Positions 9,957-22,023 are shown, numbered from the stretch's first letter. The stretch is DNA of 64,000 bases from Anopheles merus (GCF_017562075.2 NC_054083.1:17233141-17297140), one strand, 5' to 3'. Notes: generated by a model from the letters alone, not told the origin. Made by a program: numbers and translations.

Positions 9957-10480
9957 ACCACCGACAAACCGACGTGACACCACCGACAAACCGACGTGAC
10001 ACTTCGAACAAAATGAGCTTCAAAAGTTGTCTCCTTATTTCAAATGAAAATACGTTAAACACTAGCGCAATCTCTATAATGATTCGCTTACTACACTGAC
10101 ACAGAGAAGAAACTGCTAAACCCCCTTTTTGTTTTTCTTCGCAAATTCCAATGCGTATTGTTTTATGTACTTCCCACATCTTTTGCATTGATTTGGAAAC
10201 TTATAAAATGATTTTCCTGGGTGTTTTGTCCAATAATTCTCACAAAATCTTGCCTCACACTTCCTTCGCCATTTGTATTTAGAAAAGTTGTTTACATCGA
10301 AGCAGCAGTGAACAGAGCTTACTTTGACAGAAGTGTTTGCCTCACTGGTAAATGACAGTACTTTCGTGTGGGACACTTTTGTAACACCAGTGTCACGTCG
10401 GTTTGTCGGTGATTCAACTTCCGAAATTAGAGATACGTGGTTTCTTTCGTTCCCCATTAATAGTGTATCTCGGGAACTGC
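9957..10480 (-). mobile_element. DNA-transposon remnant with THAP-like fragment (left copy)
   Basis: A 22-bp unit containing CACCGACAAACCGACGTGAC is tandemly repeated at 9957-10000 and occurs once inverted at 10392-10411. The right edge (10449-10480, read on the minus strand) is the GAGATACACT-ATTAATGGGG terminus shared with the repeats at 2648 and 42425. Between them the minus-strand frame 10457-10116 (113 codons) contains CEARFC-x9-KSFYKFP followed by basic residues, which resembles the start of a THAP zinc finger, a DNA-binding domain common in transposases. The second half of a THAP finger is not clear. Boundaries and family are uncertain. Confidence 0.45.
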
Positions 10481-10487
10481 CTGTAAT

Positions 10488-10780
10488 TTCAATCGCAATC
10501 CCAATCGCAATGGCAATCCTAATCCCAATCGTAATCAGAATCCCAATCGCAATAGCAATCAGAATCCCAATCGAAACACAATCCCACTATGAATCCCTAT
10601 CGAATCGCAATCCCAATCACAAATCCAATCACAATCGCAATCCAATCTCAATTTGAATCCCAATCGAATCCCATCGAATCGCAATGGAATCTTTTATGGA
10701 TTCAAATCCTACAAACGGGATCCGATCCGATCGAATCTTTCTAGGGACCGAATCTACGAATCTTCCTAATCCCGAATCTC
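10488..10780. repeat. AATC-rich degenerate tandem repeat (left copy)
   Basis: Dozens of irregular units of the type AATCCCAATCGC follow one another, ending in a block with GGGATCCGATCCGATCGAAT and TTTCTAGGGA. Related tails occur near 31780-31864 and 37760-37930, on both sides of the gypsy-clade element, so this is a dispersed repeat. A longer, partly differing version is in the right copy at about 29464-29755. Confidence 0.7.
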
Positions 10781-11109
10781 CTAACACTATGCCCATGTGC
10801 TATGATAACCGAATTTTTAAATATCCTCCTCAGAACGCAATATCACCTTTGTATTGAAATGTCATTTCTCAACAGCACGATAAACGGATAGCCGAATAAA
10901 AGGTACCCGGATAAACGGCGCTCCACTGTATATGAATATTATTTTCGGATCACTAATTGGGACCCATAGGTTTCATTGCTTAATGGCATCATAGATTTAC
11001 TTTTTCATATTATAGCCAATAAGAGGGTTCCAAAGTTATTATCATTTACCTCTACAAGAGCACATTTGATATTGTAGCTGCCTAACATCTGATACCAGTT
11101 TTGTAGATT

Positions 11110-12118
11110 TCAATGATCACTATTAGCTGCCATTGTTTTCTTAATCCAACCATAGAAGTAGCTAATGCTGGCTTGTACATCGGGTAATCCAATTGCACAC
11201 ATGTCCGTCATTGCCCAACTGACTACGCCAACCTGTTTCCCTTTCCATACCACAGGACTACCAGAATCTCCCTAAAATGTGAAGACAAAGGGGTTAGCTA
11301 TGCATATATAGATTTTTCGATAAATTCTTTACTTGCCTTGCACAAACCATGCCCTGCTCTAGAAAAAGTACACAGATGTTCAGGGTAAATAGTACTACCC
11401 TTTGGCATCTTTCGACAACGGTTTAGACCAATATGTTGAACTTTAATCACTTGAGTTCGTTTTGGGGTTTCTTTGTTCCATCCAACGAATCCCCATCCAA
11501 CAATTGTTAGTGTAGCATTAATCGGAACGATCTCCTCGTTAAGTTCAATCTTCTCAACGTGTTCTTCAAATTTTATTGGGGTCTTCAGACGAAGCAGCGC
11601 AACGTCATTGCGGATTGTTATAGCACTGTACCTGTTAAATAATCACGATTAGATCAATGTACAACGGGATTCGTTATTAATTTAATATTCTAACTCACTC
11701 ACGCTCATGTGGTATAACACGATCGATTTGGTACATCGATCCACCTTTATAGTTATCATTTGTTCCCACCCGTACTTCAGTTAAATTTGTGACAGTAACG
11801 CTGAAAAAGCGAAATCATCACAACATAAACAATCAATTAATATAATTGTATGTGACGTTAGCGAACTGTTTTACTTTGTTACACAGTGAGCTGCTGTCAA
11901 GATCCATCGAGCGGCTATAATCGAGCCACCACAATATGTTTCAGAGTTGTTATACACCAAACCAGCTAGATATGGTGCCTTTCCCATCCTCAACATCAAA
12001 TCAGTGCCACCGATAATGAGTGCCATTGGAGATAACGATCAGCAATAGCGGCACCGCTTACTTTCTCCCTATGCCGTAGTACTAGAACCAATATGAACAC
12101 GGTAGCACTGATTTGCAT
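11110..12118 (-). CDS. Serine protease gene B, left copy (damaged near gap)
   Basis: Left copy of the protease at 30086-31087. Approximate exons are 12118-11875, 11800-11703, 11631-11337 and 11271-11110. The His (TAAHC), Asp (NDVALLRL) and Ser (GDSGSP) motifs are all present. Exon 1 differs from the right copy by a 5-base insertion, single-base indels near 11980-12060 and others, which disturb the frame. The exon 2 donor also differs by a small rearrangement at about 11697-11703. All of this lies close to the N gap, so poor sequence is the likely cause. Use the right copy for the protein. Confidence 0.75.
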
Positions 12119-12348
12119 TGTGTAATGATTTAGCATGTAACTGTTCGGTTACTAAAACAACCAACCAACAACCGAATGCCACTTGATACTGAATGAAACC
12201 ATTTTATACTTTCTGTAAGCTGTATTCTTCTGTTGACATTGTATGTTTTGTGTTGATAGTTTTCCCTGTATAAAATTTAATGGTTTTCCAACTTGGTAAT
12301 GTGATAAGGAATAGTACATTATTGGTGATAATTTTGTACTTATTACTC

Positions 12349-12448
12349 NNNNNNNNNNNNNNNNNNNNNNNNNNNNNNNNNNNNNNNNNNNNNNNNNNNN
12401 NNNNNNNNNNNNNNNNNNNNNNNNNNNNNNNNNNNNNNNNNNNNNNNN
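12349..12448. other. Assembly gap of 100 N
   Basis: Exactly 100 undetermined bases, a conventional placeholder for a gap of unknown size. The duplication ends on its left side and an unrelated gene starts abruptly on its right side. Confidence 0.99.
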
Positions 12449-15400
12449 GCGGCCGGTTTGCGATCGAGTTTCGCATGTCGCTGCTGGCGTGTTTGGACCA
12501 TGGAACCGGACCAGATCCGGCACACGTTCCTCGAGCGGCTGCACGATGAAATTGAGAGCGACGATCTGAAGCTGGCCGTGCTGGAGTTTGTCGAATCGTG
12601 CGTACACAAGCAGCCCGATTGACGGAAGCGTTCTTCAAGGTGAACTACGGCAAGCCCGATCGTCGGTTGCTGCTGGCAAAGGATGGTGCGGCGGCCTCGG
12701 GCAGCAGTGGCAAGGGCCGCCCGAAAACGATGATTAACGACGGCATACCGACGTACATGGAGGAGTTTCTCGAGGCCATTTCGAACGATCCGGCCAAACT
12801 GGCCAGCCCGCTGCTGTCGCGCATTATGTCGCTGTTTCACGCGCTGTGGAAGAACAACATGCAGGCGCTGGTGAAGGGTTTGCTGCAGAAGCCAAACTTT
12901 TGGTCCTCGCTGTGCAATCCGCTGTTTAGCGAGCAGACCCTCGAGCAATGTGCGCTCGTACAGTCAGCTGTTCAACCATACTCGGCATTGAACTGTTTTC
13001 GCGTCAGCTCGGCTACCGGCCTCAAGATGGGCCCCGGAGCTGACGAAGGTGTTCGAACGCTTCACCCAAACGTTCGGCATCTTCAAGCGGTGGTTGATAT
13101 TGTGCTTGAGCTGCCGCACGCTGACACCCACCGGCAGACGGCAGATGGAAGCGAAGGCAATGTGAGCGTCGGTTCCGGCGGAGAGGTGGCGGCCGTACTG
13201 ATAATGCCAATGATCCTACGCCGCCCGACTGGCTAGGACGGTTGCAATCGTTCAAGGATTTGATCGTGCTGATCGTACGCAAAAAAGAGCCCGGCATTTC
13301 GCTGCCCGATCGATGCAAAACGTACCTAGCGGAGCGGTTGCTGGCGGTGTGCTGGTCGAACGGGTGGGGCAACTGCAGGATTTGCGCCCACTGATCGTAC
13401 TGTCGGAGCTGTACCTGATCGTGCTGTCCGATTTCGATCACAAGTTTACCGAGGACGCGACCAAGGACGACCAGATGCTGGGGGCAGATCGAAACGCTGC
13501 TCAGTCTGCTGGCCATTTCGTACGCCGATATACACCAGCGGGCCAAGGAGGCGTTGCTGGCGATCGGCATTAAGACGGTCGAACTGCAGGCCGACTGTTT
13601 GCTGCAGAACTACACGCTCGCGGGCGGAGATAACGCGCGCGGCAGTGGACATTGCCGGGAGGAGATACACGCGCTCGAGCTTGCCATTCAGGCGCACGGG
13701 CTGAAGGCCAAAACGGTGAGCGACGCGATCGAGGGCAAGCAGTACAATTCGCTACTGCTAGCGATCAATCTGCTGAAGCAGCTGACGATAAGCTTCGATC
13801 AGCCGGAGGCTGGTTTCCGCGACGGCGCAAGCCAGCGCCCGGTGGGTTAGTTGGCTGTGAAGGGAAAGCTGTTCCAACGTTTGCTCAGCATCACCGCACG
13901 GTGCTGCCCGAGTACGGTCGCAGAAAGCTGGTTACGGAGCTGCTGAACTTGCTGATTCTGCTTGCCGAAAGTCGCTGCTCGGAGGAGCTGCTGTACAGCG
14001 ACGTGGGAGACTACCTATGGTTGAAGCTGTTGCCGCCGAAAGAGTTGCTCCAGCGTCCGTACGTGATGGCGAATGTAAGCTAGAGCAGTGATTGCTTTCT
14101 ATTCCTTTCTATGAATTATAATGTGTTTTATTTTTCACCCCGCTTCGCAGGAAACGCAGCAGCAATGGCAAACGCAGGATTGGTGGCCAATCTACTCGAA
14201 GGGCATACACCGGTGCGGGCGCTGCTCAGTAAGCATGGCTATCGATTTTTGCGCGATGCTATCTTTTTCGTCGGCATCCACGAGGAATATCTCATGGATT
14301 CGCTAATGCTCGCGAAGCAATCGCTCGAACCGAGCGCCTTTGTGCTGATTCTCGAAACGCTCCAGCTGCTGTGCACGATGGTTCCGTTCGAAAAGGAATG
14401 GCGGCTAGAGCACAGCCAAAGTTTGCTCAATCTTATGGTAAGAAGAATTGGAAAGAGGGCAAATGGCAATGGAGCAAATTTTAATTCTCTCTCTCTCTCT
14501 CTCCATTGGCAGCGCTGCACTCAGTTTCCTCATGGATCATTCCATCTCGCTGCTGTACAGACCGAAAATATTGAAGCGACTCACAACGGGGACGGCTGAC
14601 GCGGTTGGGTTCATCGTGTCCGAGCTGGAGATGGATCCGAGCACGATCGACACTTCGGACGAGCTGGTCGGTGCGATGAACAACCTGATCGAGATCATCA
14701 CACTGTGCGCCAAGTGTTTGCTTTGCTTCAGCCCCCCGCTGCTCTCCCTGCTGTGCGATGTAGAGTTCATTCCCAGCCAGTGGTGCCCGCTGATAGAGAT
14801 CCAGTTCGGTGCGCCCAAGCTGAGCAATGATAACTATTCCCAGCTAAGCTTTGGCTCGCTGCTGCAAGCGGTTTGCATTTTTACAAAGGTTCTGAACTTG
14901 GTAAGTCTAGCATTAGTATGACAGTTTGGTTTAATAGGAATGTTAATCAACCATACACTTTTGCACAGCAACACTACAGCTTCCACGAAACACCGCTCAC
15001 GAATTGCCGGCTCAGGAGGGTACGGAGCAGGATGACACGAGCGACGGTTCACTCACGATGGGACTGCTCTCGCGTGGTAATCGATCCGCCCTTGGGGAAT
15101 CACCATCGCCAGCCGGCTCTCCATCGGACGGGTCTCGTCTTGGCAAGAGGGTGCAGTTTGCAAAAACGCTCTCCATGACCAGCGTGTCCAGCTACACCTC
15201 CACCAATGCAATCACGCTATCGAACGAGCTGCTGACGCACCTGGACACGAAACGGTGTGTCTGTGGACTCGAATACGTGTTAACACTGCTAACGTCCCCA
15301 GAGTTTGTTCGCGTTGAAAGATACGAACCTTTCCCAGCGGGAGAAGCAGCTCATCAAGCGGGAGCTTAGCACGGAACTACTGATCTTTCACGATTTTGTG

Positions 15401-16016
15401 AAGAAACGCATCCTGAAGGATGCGAAATGCATTCTCTCGCGCAAGAAGCACGGCGTGGTGCCAATCATAAATGATCCTTACGCTGCAGCGCCCGATCACG
15501 ATACCGATAACGACGATGAAGCCGGTCGTACTACGAGTGGTGGTAAATCCACAAGCGATCGATCGAAATCGTCCACAGCACAGCAGTCGAAAAACAGTCC
15601 TCTGCCAGTGCACAACATTCGATGCGCATTAATGTGGTTCGCAAAATGCATCTACAGCACCAGCAGCACCAAGGCACGGAACAGCAGAGTGTCAGTAGCA
15701 GCAGCGCCGGAAATGTTTTAAGCCCGATCGCTGGCACCAGCGGTAGTCAGGATGTGGTGGGACGTAGCTCATCTACGCCGGTTCTTCGGGGGATCCTAAA
15801 ACCATCGCCATCCGCTTCGATAAAGCGGGTCATGTTTGATGATGGGCTGAACGAATCCGCCAAAAGCATGGCCTACGTAGAGCCGGAAGATGAACCGATA
15901 TTTTACGAACCACAGGAGCCTCGTTTTACCGGCTTGTCGCACGTGCAGATGGTGGAGAAGACTACATTCATCTGCTCTCGAACGTGTTGCTAATGATTGG
16001 CCAAAGTGAGAACTGA
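12449..16016 (+). pseudogene. Frame-broken gene fragment, possibly nucleoporin Nup188
   Basis: A multi-exon plus-strand gene, cut at its 5' end by the gap. Three introns are visible: 14075-14150, 14438-14512 (containing a CT run) and 14900-14969. The protein is helical and Leu-rich, with pieces such as DEIESDDLKLAVLEFVESCV, YMEEFLEAISNDPAKLASPL and LTHLDTKRCVCGLEYVLTLL, which suggest the C-terminal part of the large scaffold nucleoporin Nup188; this name is tentative. At least six single-base frame changes occur, for example near 12620, 13000, 13490, 13850, 15340, 15620 and 15965. The amino-acid patterns stay protein-like across each break. That fits sequencing error or a very young pseudogene. 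I could not resolve the frame at several exon joins. Confidence 0.5.
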
Positions 16017-16264
16017 AGGAAAGGACGACACTGTACGCTTTACGTAAGTCTATTGCTATATGTTGCTATATCTTATTTTGAATAAATTTACGAAAAAAAA
16101 TCAAGCCCCAAATTCATGCAAAAGCTTATACAAAGTAGTGAGATCATGTTTGTTTGGCAATGGAATATTGAAATTTACTATCTAAATAAGAGACTATTCC
16201 CGTGTTATGCTTCATCATTTTTAAATATATTTAAAGCCTTTTCTAATCGGTTCAATTCATAATT

Positions 16265-17296
16265 TTAAACGCTATTGTTGGCAATAGTATTCTTTATCCA
16301 TTCGTAGTAGTAGGCGACACTTGTGTGAATATCTGGAAATCCCTCACCGCACCCTTTGTTGTGTACTGCTTTGAATATACCGACCAGTTTTCCTTTCCAT
16401 GTCACGGGGCACCAGAATCTCCCTAAAAGAGCGGGATTGTTTGCCCCATTTAAATACTTTTACTAATGAATTCTAAGAATTATTCAATGTACATACCCTA
16501 CATGATCCTTCGCCCCGTTTTGATAGACTACAAATTGTGCCGTCATTAAGCAACGTTTCATTATAAATAGCCCGACAATGATCAATCCCTATGGAGGGCG
16601 CATTGTGGTTGCAGCTTAGTAGGTCTCGTCCCATTTTTCTCATCTCTCCCCATCCTGTCAGTGTAAGTGTAGAATTTCCGGCACAGTTTTCTGCCGCGAA
16701 CTCAATCTTTTGTACGCGCTCGTTGAATTTCAACGGCGTTGTTAAACGTAATAACGCGATATCATTAGGCGGTGAACTGAAAATAAAGGAACATAATTAA
16801 TGCTTTGAATTAAACTATTAAACTGTCTTGAGAGTAAAAAAAAAAATACTTGAACATATTTTCATGCACTAGCATCGTTGAGCAATTGTCATAGTTAAAA
16901 AAGCGATCTATAAATACGGTGTGCCGCCCTTTTTCAAATCATTTGTGCCTGCCACAACACGAGTGTCGTTAGTTGTTCGGTGTAACTAAAATAAAATTAG
17001 GCTAAATTAGGATAAACGACACAAACCATAATTATGATAAGTGAAAGCATACAATTGTAACAAAGGCCACAGTGCTCTGCTGTCAATATCCATCTATCAC
17101 CGACTATCGATCCACTGCATATGCTGTTACTATCAATCTGCAGTGAAACCTGATGCGGTGCGGTGCCGCATTCTCCTCTGCATCCGATCCATCGACAATG
17201 TAGTTAGCAGCGAAGGGAGATATCGGATGATCTATTGGACTTGCGCTACCTCTTAACGCATGCTAGTAGAATTGCGCAAATGATATGAACTACCAT
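16265..17296 (-). pseudogene. Serine protease gene C, frame-broken
   Basis: A third chymotrypsin-fold protease with the same four-exon plan as A and B. Approximate exons are 17296-17053, 16985-16850, 16776-16497 and 16422-16265. The likely start gives the signal peptide MVVHIICAILLACVKR. Recognisable parts are NYIVDGSDAEENAAPH (mature N-terminus), RWILTAEHC (catalytic His), NDIALLRL (Asp) and GDSGAP (Ser). Residue 189 is Gly, as in A and B. Frame breaks lie just after the signal peptide, in a 5-base repeat near 17160, in a G-run near 16915 and in a C-run at 16406-16409. It is either a decayed paralogue or an intact gene in poor sequence; the neighbouring fragment at 12449 shows the same damage. 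Confidence 0.65.
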
Positions 17297-17766
17297 TTTT
17301 CCTCGTTTGCGTAATGCTTATCCTTCTCACAACCACAAGTGAGCTTCCTTGACTGTCGGACACACTGACTGTATATGAACAGAAGTTCTCTTTTATATAC
17401 TGTTTGCTCAATAGCGTTCCAGATAACAATAGATGATTTTTTGCTACGCTGATTAACGCTTAAACGGTAGGAGGAGTATTGCATATGATGCTATAGGCTC
17501 AAACCAATGGGAAAACTTGTTAATTTCACAGCTCATATTTTTGCATGGTTCTTAAGATACGTTTTTTTACTTAAGGCAGCAAATAATAAAATAAAATTTT
17601 GATGAACTAATAGTAAAATAAATATTAGGTACCACTGAAAACACGAAATCATATATAGTTTGTAAATATTGTTGTGAGTTTCTTTACAAAAAAAAACATT
17701 TACGAAATAGCTATAAAAGAACATGAGGTTTATAATTTTTATTTAATTTTTAGAACATGTGCTTCA
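17297..17766. other. AT-rich intergenic DNA
   Basis: Upstream of protease gene C. No coding region or repeat is recognised. Confidence 0.5.
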
Positions 17767-17768
17767 TA

Positions 17769-18009
17769 CAGGGTTCCCACGATTTATTGGTTGGTACCCA
17801 TAAATTTTTGGTGGTTCCCATATTTTTTTGGTACGTTCCCACGATTTTTTGGCCGTTCCCAGATTTTTTAGTCCAATTGTATTGATATCCAATCGGAAAA
17901 TATCAATAAATTATGGGAACGAACCAAAAATCTATCGGATACGATTAAAAAAACGTAAGAACGCACCAAAAAATAATGGGAACTGACCAATAAATCGTGA
18001 GAAACCCTG
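17769..18009. mobile_element. Palindromic MITE with iterated 20-bp units
   Basis: Flanked by TA on both sides (17767-17768 and 18010-18011). The termini are inverted repeats: CAGGGTTCCCACGATTTATT at the left and its near complement at the right. Each arm is built of about five imperfect 20-bp units of the form GTTCCCA-n3-TTTTTTGG, in opposite orientation in the two arms. The TA duplication suggests mobilisation by a Tc1/mariner-type transposase. It has no coding capacity. Confidence 0.75.
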
Positions 18010-18011
18010 TA

Positions 18012-18770
18012 TTCTAAAAATAATATTTTTTTTTATTTGCTTATTTATTGATTGATTGATCTATTTATTTATTTTTTATAATTAATTTATATATTTATTT
18101 ATTTATTTTATATGTATTTTTATTTCCAAATCCGTTTCTCCAACATCCGTTTTCCTTTAGTCAACAACTCTAATAATAATATGTTTATTTGAATTATTCA
18201 CATGGTATTCAAATTTCAATATTAATTGTTGATAATTTACATATTCTTTAGTGTAATGCTTTGATAGTTATGTAGTATTTTTGTTATCAACTTACCTACT
18301 GGATATGATTACAATCTGTTCCCGAATTCGCCGGGTTCTAGAATTTAACGATTTTCGTGATATTAAAATTTACAAATCCACCTGTTTTTGAATGCAAATG
18401 TACGCACGTGTTCCATTAAAAGCCAAGTGCAAATAAATGGGGGTTCTAAGTTCTGATGTAATAATTTCAGGAAATCCTATTAACAAATCCTAATAATCCT
18501 AATAAGAAATAATATTAATAATTCTTATCGACAAATCCTAACAAGCTTTATCACCACCGCGTAAAAATTATCACTTTCGGAATAGTAAAGAAAGTCTCCA
18601 AAAATTACTAAAACGCCTGAAAAACCATGCAAAAATACATTTCCATATGATTCTACAGCCTGAGGAAGGCTTTAGAAGGGCCTCAAAAAACCTGTCTCAA
18701 CAGCCGAAGGTGTGACTATATTGCACCTATACAAACCCGATACTCACATACGCTTCTGAGACCCATGTCC
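18012..18770. other. AT-rich intergenic DNA
   Basis: Very AT-rich, with TTTATT runs near 18040-18120. No gene is recognised. The last 100 bases may belong to the LINE remnant that follows. Confidence 0.5.
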
Positions 18771-18774
18771 ACTG

Positions 18775-18955
18775 TCCAAATCTGACGAAAACCTCTTTGC
18801 CGCGTTTGAGAGGAAGGTTCTTAAAAGCGGTATTGGTTGCCTCTATGTAGAAAGACAACGGATGACCCACTGCAATGACGAGTTTTACAAACTGTATTGG
18901 CGATCAAACCGGACGGCCCAGCTATCCGCAAGGGCCAAACCCACAGGAGAGTGTG
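18775..18955 (+). mobile_element. Non-LTR (LINE) retrotransposon fragment
   Basis: An open stretch of about 60 codons reads SKSDENLFAAFERKVLKS and further on NDEFYKLYWRSNRTAQLSAR. This resembles the region C-terminal to the reverse transcriptase of many insect LINEs, which typically reads LYGSETWTL followed by AFERKVLRRI. The preceding bases keep a degenerate YGSETW-like stretch with a stop. It is a dead fragment. It ends about 30 bases before the start of the right duplication copy. Confidence 0.6.
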
Positions 18956-19377
18956 TTTCATTTGACAATACCTCTAATCGCTAAGTAAATCGCGAGCACA
19001 CTTGTACACATTTAATGTCATCAAACATCAAAGTCCTTATAAGAAGCTATTGAGGATTGGAAAACAGTCCACATGGCTCCTGAAGTATGGTTAAATGAAA
19101 ACTAAACCGCATTTTACTTACGACGGTTTCAACTGCTTCGTGATCTTGATCTGTCGGATGCGTGCATGAAATCGCTCACGGTCTCTTACCTTCGTCTGTT
19201 CATTGGTTATGTTAAATGGCGCCTTCCCGCTCAATCGATCGCTTTGATTTGTTTAATTTGTTATCTTTCTGATCTCATTGGAGCATAATGAATTTCAGTA
19301 TGTTTGTATCACTAAAACTTTATTGTTTTCTTCATCTTTTGTGAAATACAATGGTCACATAGAATGACTGGTCAATC

Positions 19378-20334
19378 CTAATCACTATTTGCTGCAATCG
19401 TTGCCTTAATCCATGGGAGGAAGTAGCTGATGCGCGCGTGGACATCGGAATATCCCGCAGCGCATCCTTTTGACCAGCTGACTATGCCAACCTGTCTTCC
19501 ATACCATACCACTGGGCCTCCAGAGTCACCCTGAAACAAGCAGAGAAGCGCATGTTAGTCATAACTTAACACACAGCCTTTGGGACATATTATTTACTCA
19601 CATCACAAACGCCTTTGCCTTTTTTAGCAAATGTACACAAATGTCCAGGGTAAATAGCATCTGGTTGCATCTTGCGACAAAGCTTCAAGGCAATGTTTTT
19701 AGCTTTGATAATTTGAGTTATTTTTGGTTTTTTGCGATCTTGACTAATAGAACCCCTACCGACAAGTGTCAGTGTGGCATTATTCGGAACAATCTGCAAC
19801 AATAATTCGATCTTCTTAACACGCTCTCCAAACTTCAGAGGGCTCCTCAAACGAAGCAGTCCAGCATCGTCACGAAATGCGCCCGGAAAAAATCTATAGG
19901 AATGATACCGAGATGATCAATGTACCACGACACCACGTCACTGTCTATTAGTCTGTAGCCTTACGTTTCATGAGCTATAGCACGATCGATGCGGTATAAA
20001 GTTCCACTCGCAGTAAAATTATTGGTCTCAACACGAACAGCTGCATTTTTCACCATATTCCTTTATGTTAAAAATATTGAACTATAAATATGCTTTTTTG
20101 TAATGAATATTTTTTCATACCCGCTAAAACAGTGTGCTGCAGTCAATATCCAACGATCCGCTATGATGGAACCTCCACAAAACGGTTTAGAGTTTACTGT
20201 TATGCTAACTAGATATGGTACCTTCTTGCCCTCAACATTAGATCCTCCAAGATCGGTGCTAAAGGCTCAACAGGCGATGCTTCCAATGAATGAACTATTA
20301 ATAGTACTAAAGGCACAATGCCGCTGAGAAACAT
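19378..20334 (-). CDS. Serine protease gene A, right copy (one frameshift)
   Basis: Same gene as 394-1352. Exons are 20334-20121, 20060-19965, 19893-19602 and 19530-19378. Exon 3 is intact here (the T-run is one shorter than in the left copy). Exon 1 has lost one T in the codons for the mature N-terminus (CCTCCAAGATCGG at about 20245 against CCTCCAATGATCGG on the left), which destroys the IIGG reading frame. Each copy is therefore intact where the other is broken. Combining them gives a full protease with signal peptide, His-Asp-Ser triad and Gly at position 189. Confidence 0.82.
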
Positions 20335-21981
20335 ATTGGCAAGCTTTAGGGTAGAGACGCCACAAACCAACTGAGAACTGAGTGTACATCGTGGGTGATA
20401 CATGAATATTTATACTATCCCCATAAGTCACCGAATAGTTAAGTCGTCGTATTTGTTTGTTTTTAATAATAATACTTTTTAAACGCAGGTTATTATGAGT
20501 TCCTTCCTTCTAAATTGATAAGAAAAATGGTAGTAAAAACCATCTCTAACTTCATTCTCTTAAGTATACAATGTTCTAGTAGTGTAGCGTAAACGTAACG
20601 TAGCGTAGATCGTCATGTAAAAAAAAAGAGTGCATTCAATATGAAATCGAATGAAATCGAGGTAAATTTGATTGAAATTGGGACAATTTTGACTCATTAA
20701 TTAGTATTGAATGTATCGAGTATTAATAGATGAAATAATTTTCGAAATTTCTAATGAATAAGGTTAAAAGGTTCGGATATTTTATTTCCCTCCTCCAGAT
20801 CCTCCAGAAGGTGTTGCGTGTAATTACAAAGTAACATTTTAATGTACACGCTAAATTTATATCCGGCTGTGTGATTCTTCATAAGTCTAGAAAGCTGTAT
20901 AGATCGGTATGACAAAACAAAATAAAAATATTTACTCATAACTTCTCAAAATCCTACATGTTCTTATCCGTTAATGGGACTAATAAATATGATTCCCATT
21001 ATTTATATATTTTGAAGCCACATATGATTATAAAGCTATGTTAAATATTTATGGCTTAGCTATAAGAAAAACCCAATCATAACGCAAATGTCATTTGAAG
21101 ACGAGTAAAATCCTTTCAGAGACATATGATGATGGTTTTAATTATCAACCATAACGCAAACATGCGTGGCCGTTAAGAGCTCTAAGATCTCTAAGTGAGA
21201 AACTGGAAATAAGACCCTCGCCCCGCTTATAAGTAAACATATGTTCATCTTCATAACTCTCCAGTTGAGAATCTCTCATTCAACCTTTCTGTTGATCGCT
21301 TCAGCAGAACCTTCAATAGTCTTACCGATCGCTTAAATAAAGACTGCTGATATCGAGTTTTTAGTTTTTCCCATACCAGGCTACCCGGGCAGATATACAC
21401 CAATTTTAATCGCGATTTCTCAGATTCTAGGAAGAAGAAGTAGAACTTGAAGTAGAGTAGAAGTAGAAAACAAAAAAACGTATATTTTACTAGTTTGTTC
21501 GTTTGTTTAGTTGGAATATAAATTAGGTTTTGTTCTCGTTTTTGGCCAGTGACAGGATCAATTCGCCACTGGATACAGTAGATATAGTATTAAGGTAGAA
21601 AACTTAAGAAAGGAAACCTCGTACAGGCGGTCCCTGAGATACACGGTTAATGGGGACCGAAAACGGCCGTAAAATACCGCGTAAGTCGAATCTCGTGATT
21701 TCCAGCCAAAATATCACTAATTTGCGAGTAATTTTGCAAGTAGGGGGTGGTTTTAGCCACTTAATTAATTATTTGATATGATTCTGACTGAATATAAGAA
21801 TTTTAAACCTTTTGAAATAGTTTTTAACATCCGATAAAAACAAAAATTATTTGGCATTTTACAATTGAATTGCTCAAAGAACTGTCAAATTAAGAAAACC
21901 GCGTATCTCCGAATCCGCGTGTAAGAGGTACCGTGTATCGCCTTTACTACAATAAATCGATGATGTGTGATTTTTTATTTA
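20335..21981. other. AT-rich intergenic DNA (copy of 1353-3003)
   Basis: Copy of the left intergenic block, including the GAGATACACGG-family repeat at about 21625-21942. No gene is seen. Confidence 0.6.
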
Positions 21982-22023
21982 TTACTGCCCAAAGTGGGTA
22001 TACGGACTAGGTGGGCTTATAGG

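Larger units (their letters stand above)
1..12348. repeat. Left copy of a large direct duplication
   Basis: This stretch is repeated almost base for base at 18985-31313. Position 1 pairs with 18985 and the offset drifts only from 18984 to about 18976 over 12 kb, through small insertions and deletions that mostly lie in homopolymers. The unit holds protease gene A, a CsRn1-type LTR element inside a hAT-like MITE, a THAP-like remnant, an AATC-rich repeat and protease gene B. It runs off the left edge of the window, so its true left end is unknown. The right end stops at the N gap and sequence quality seems to fall over the last 400 bases. A real tandem duplication and a failed merge of overlapping contigs or haplotypes are both possible; the latter is favoured. 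Confidence 0.93.

Noticed and set aside
10488..10780. Telomere-like AATCCC repeats
   Set aside because: The units are irregular and embedded in unique DNA, and dipterans do not use this telomere repeat.
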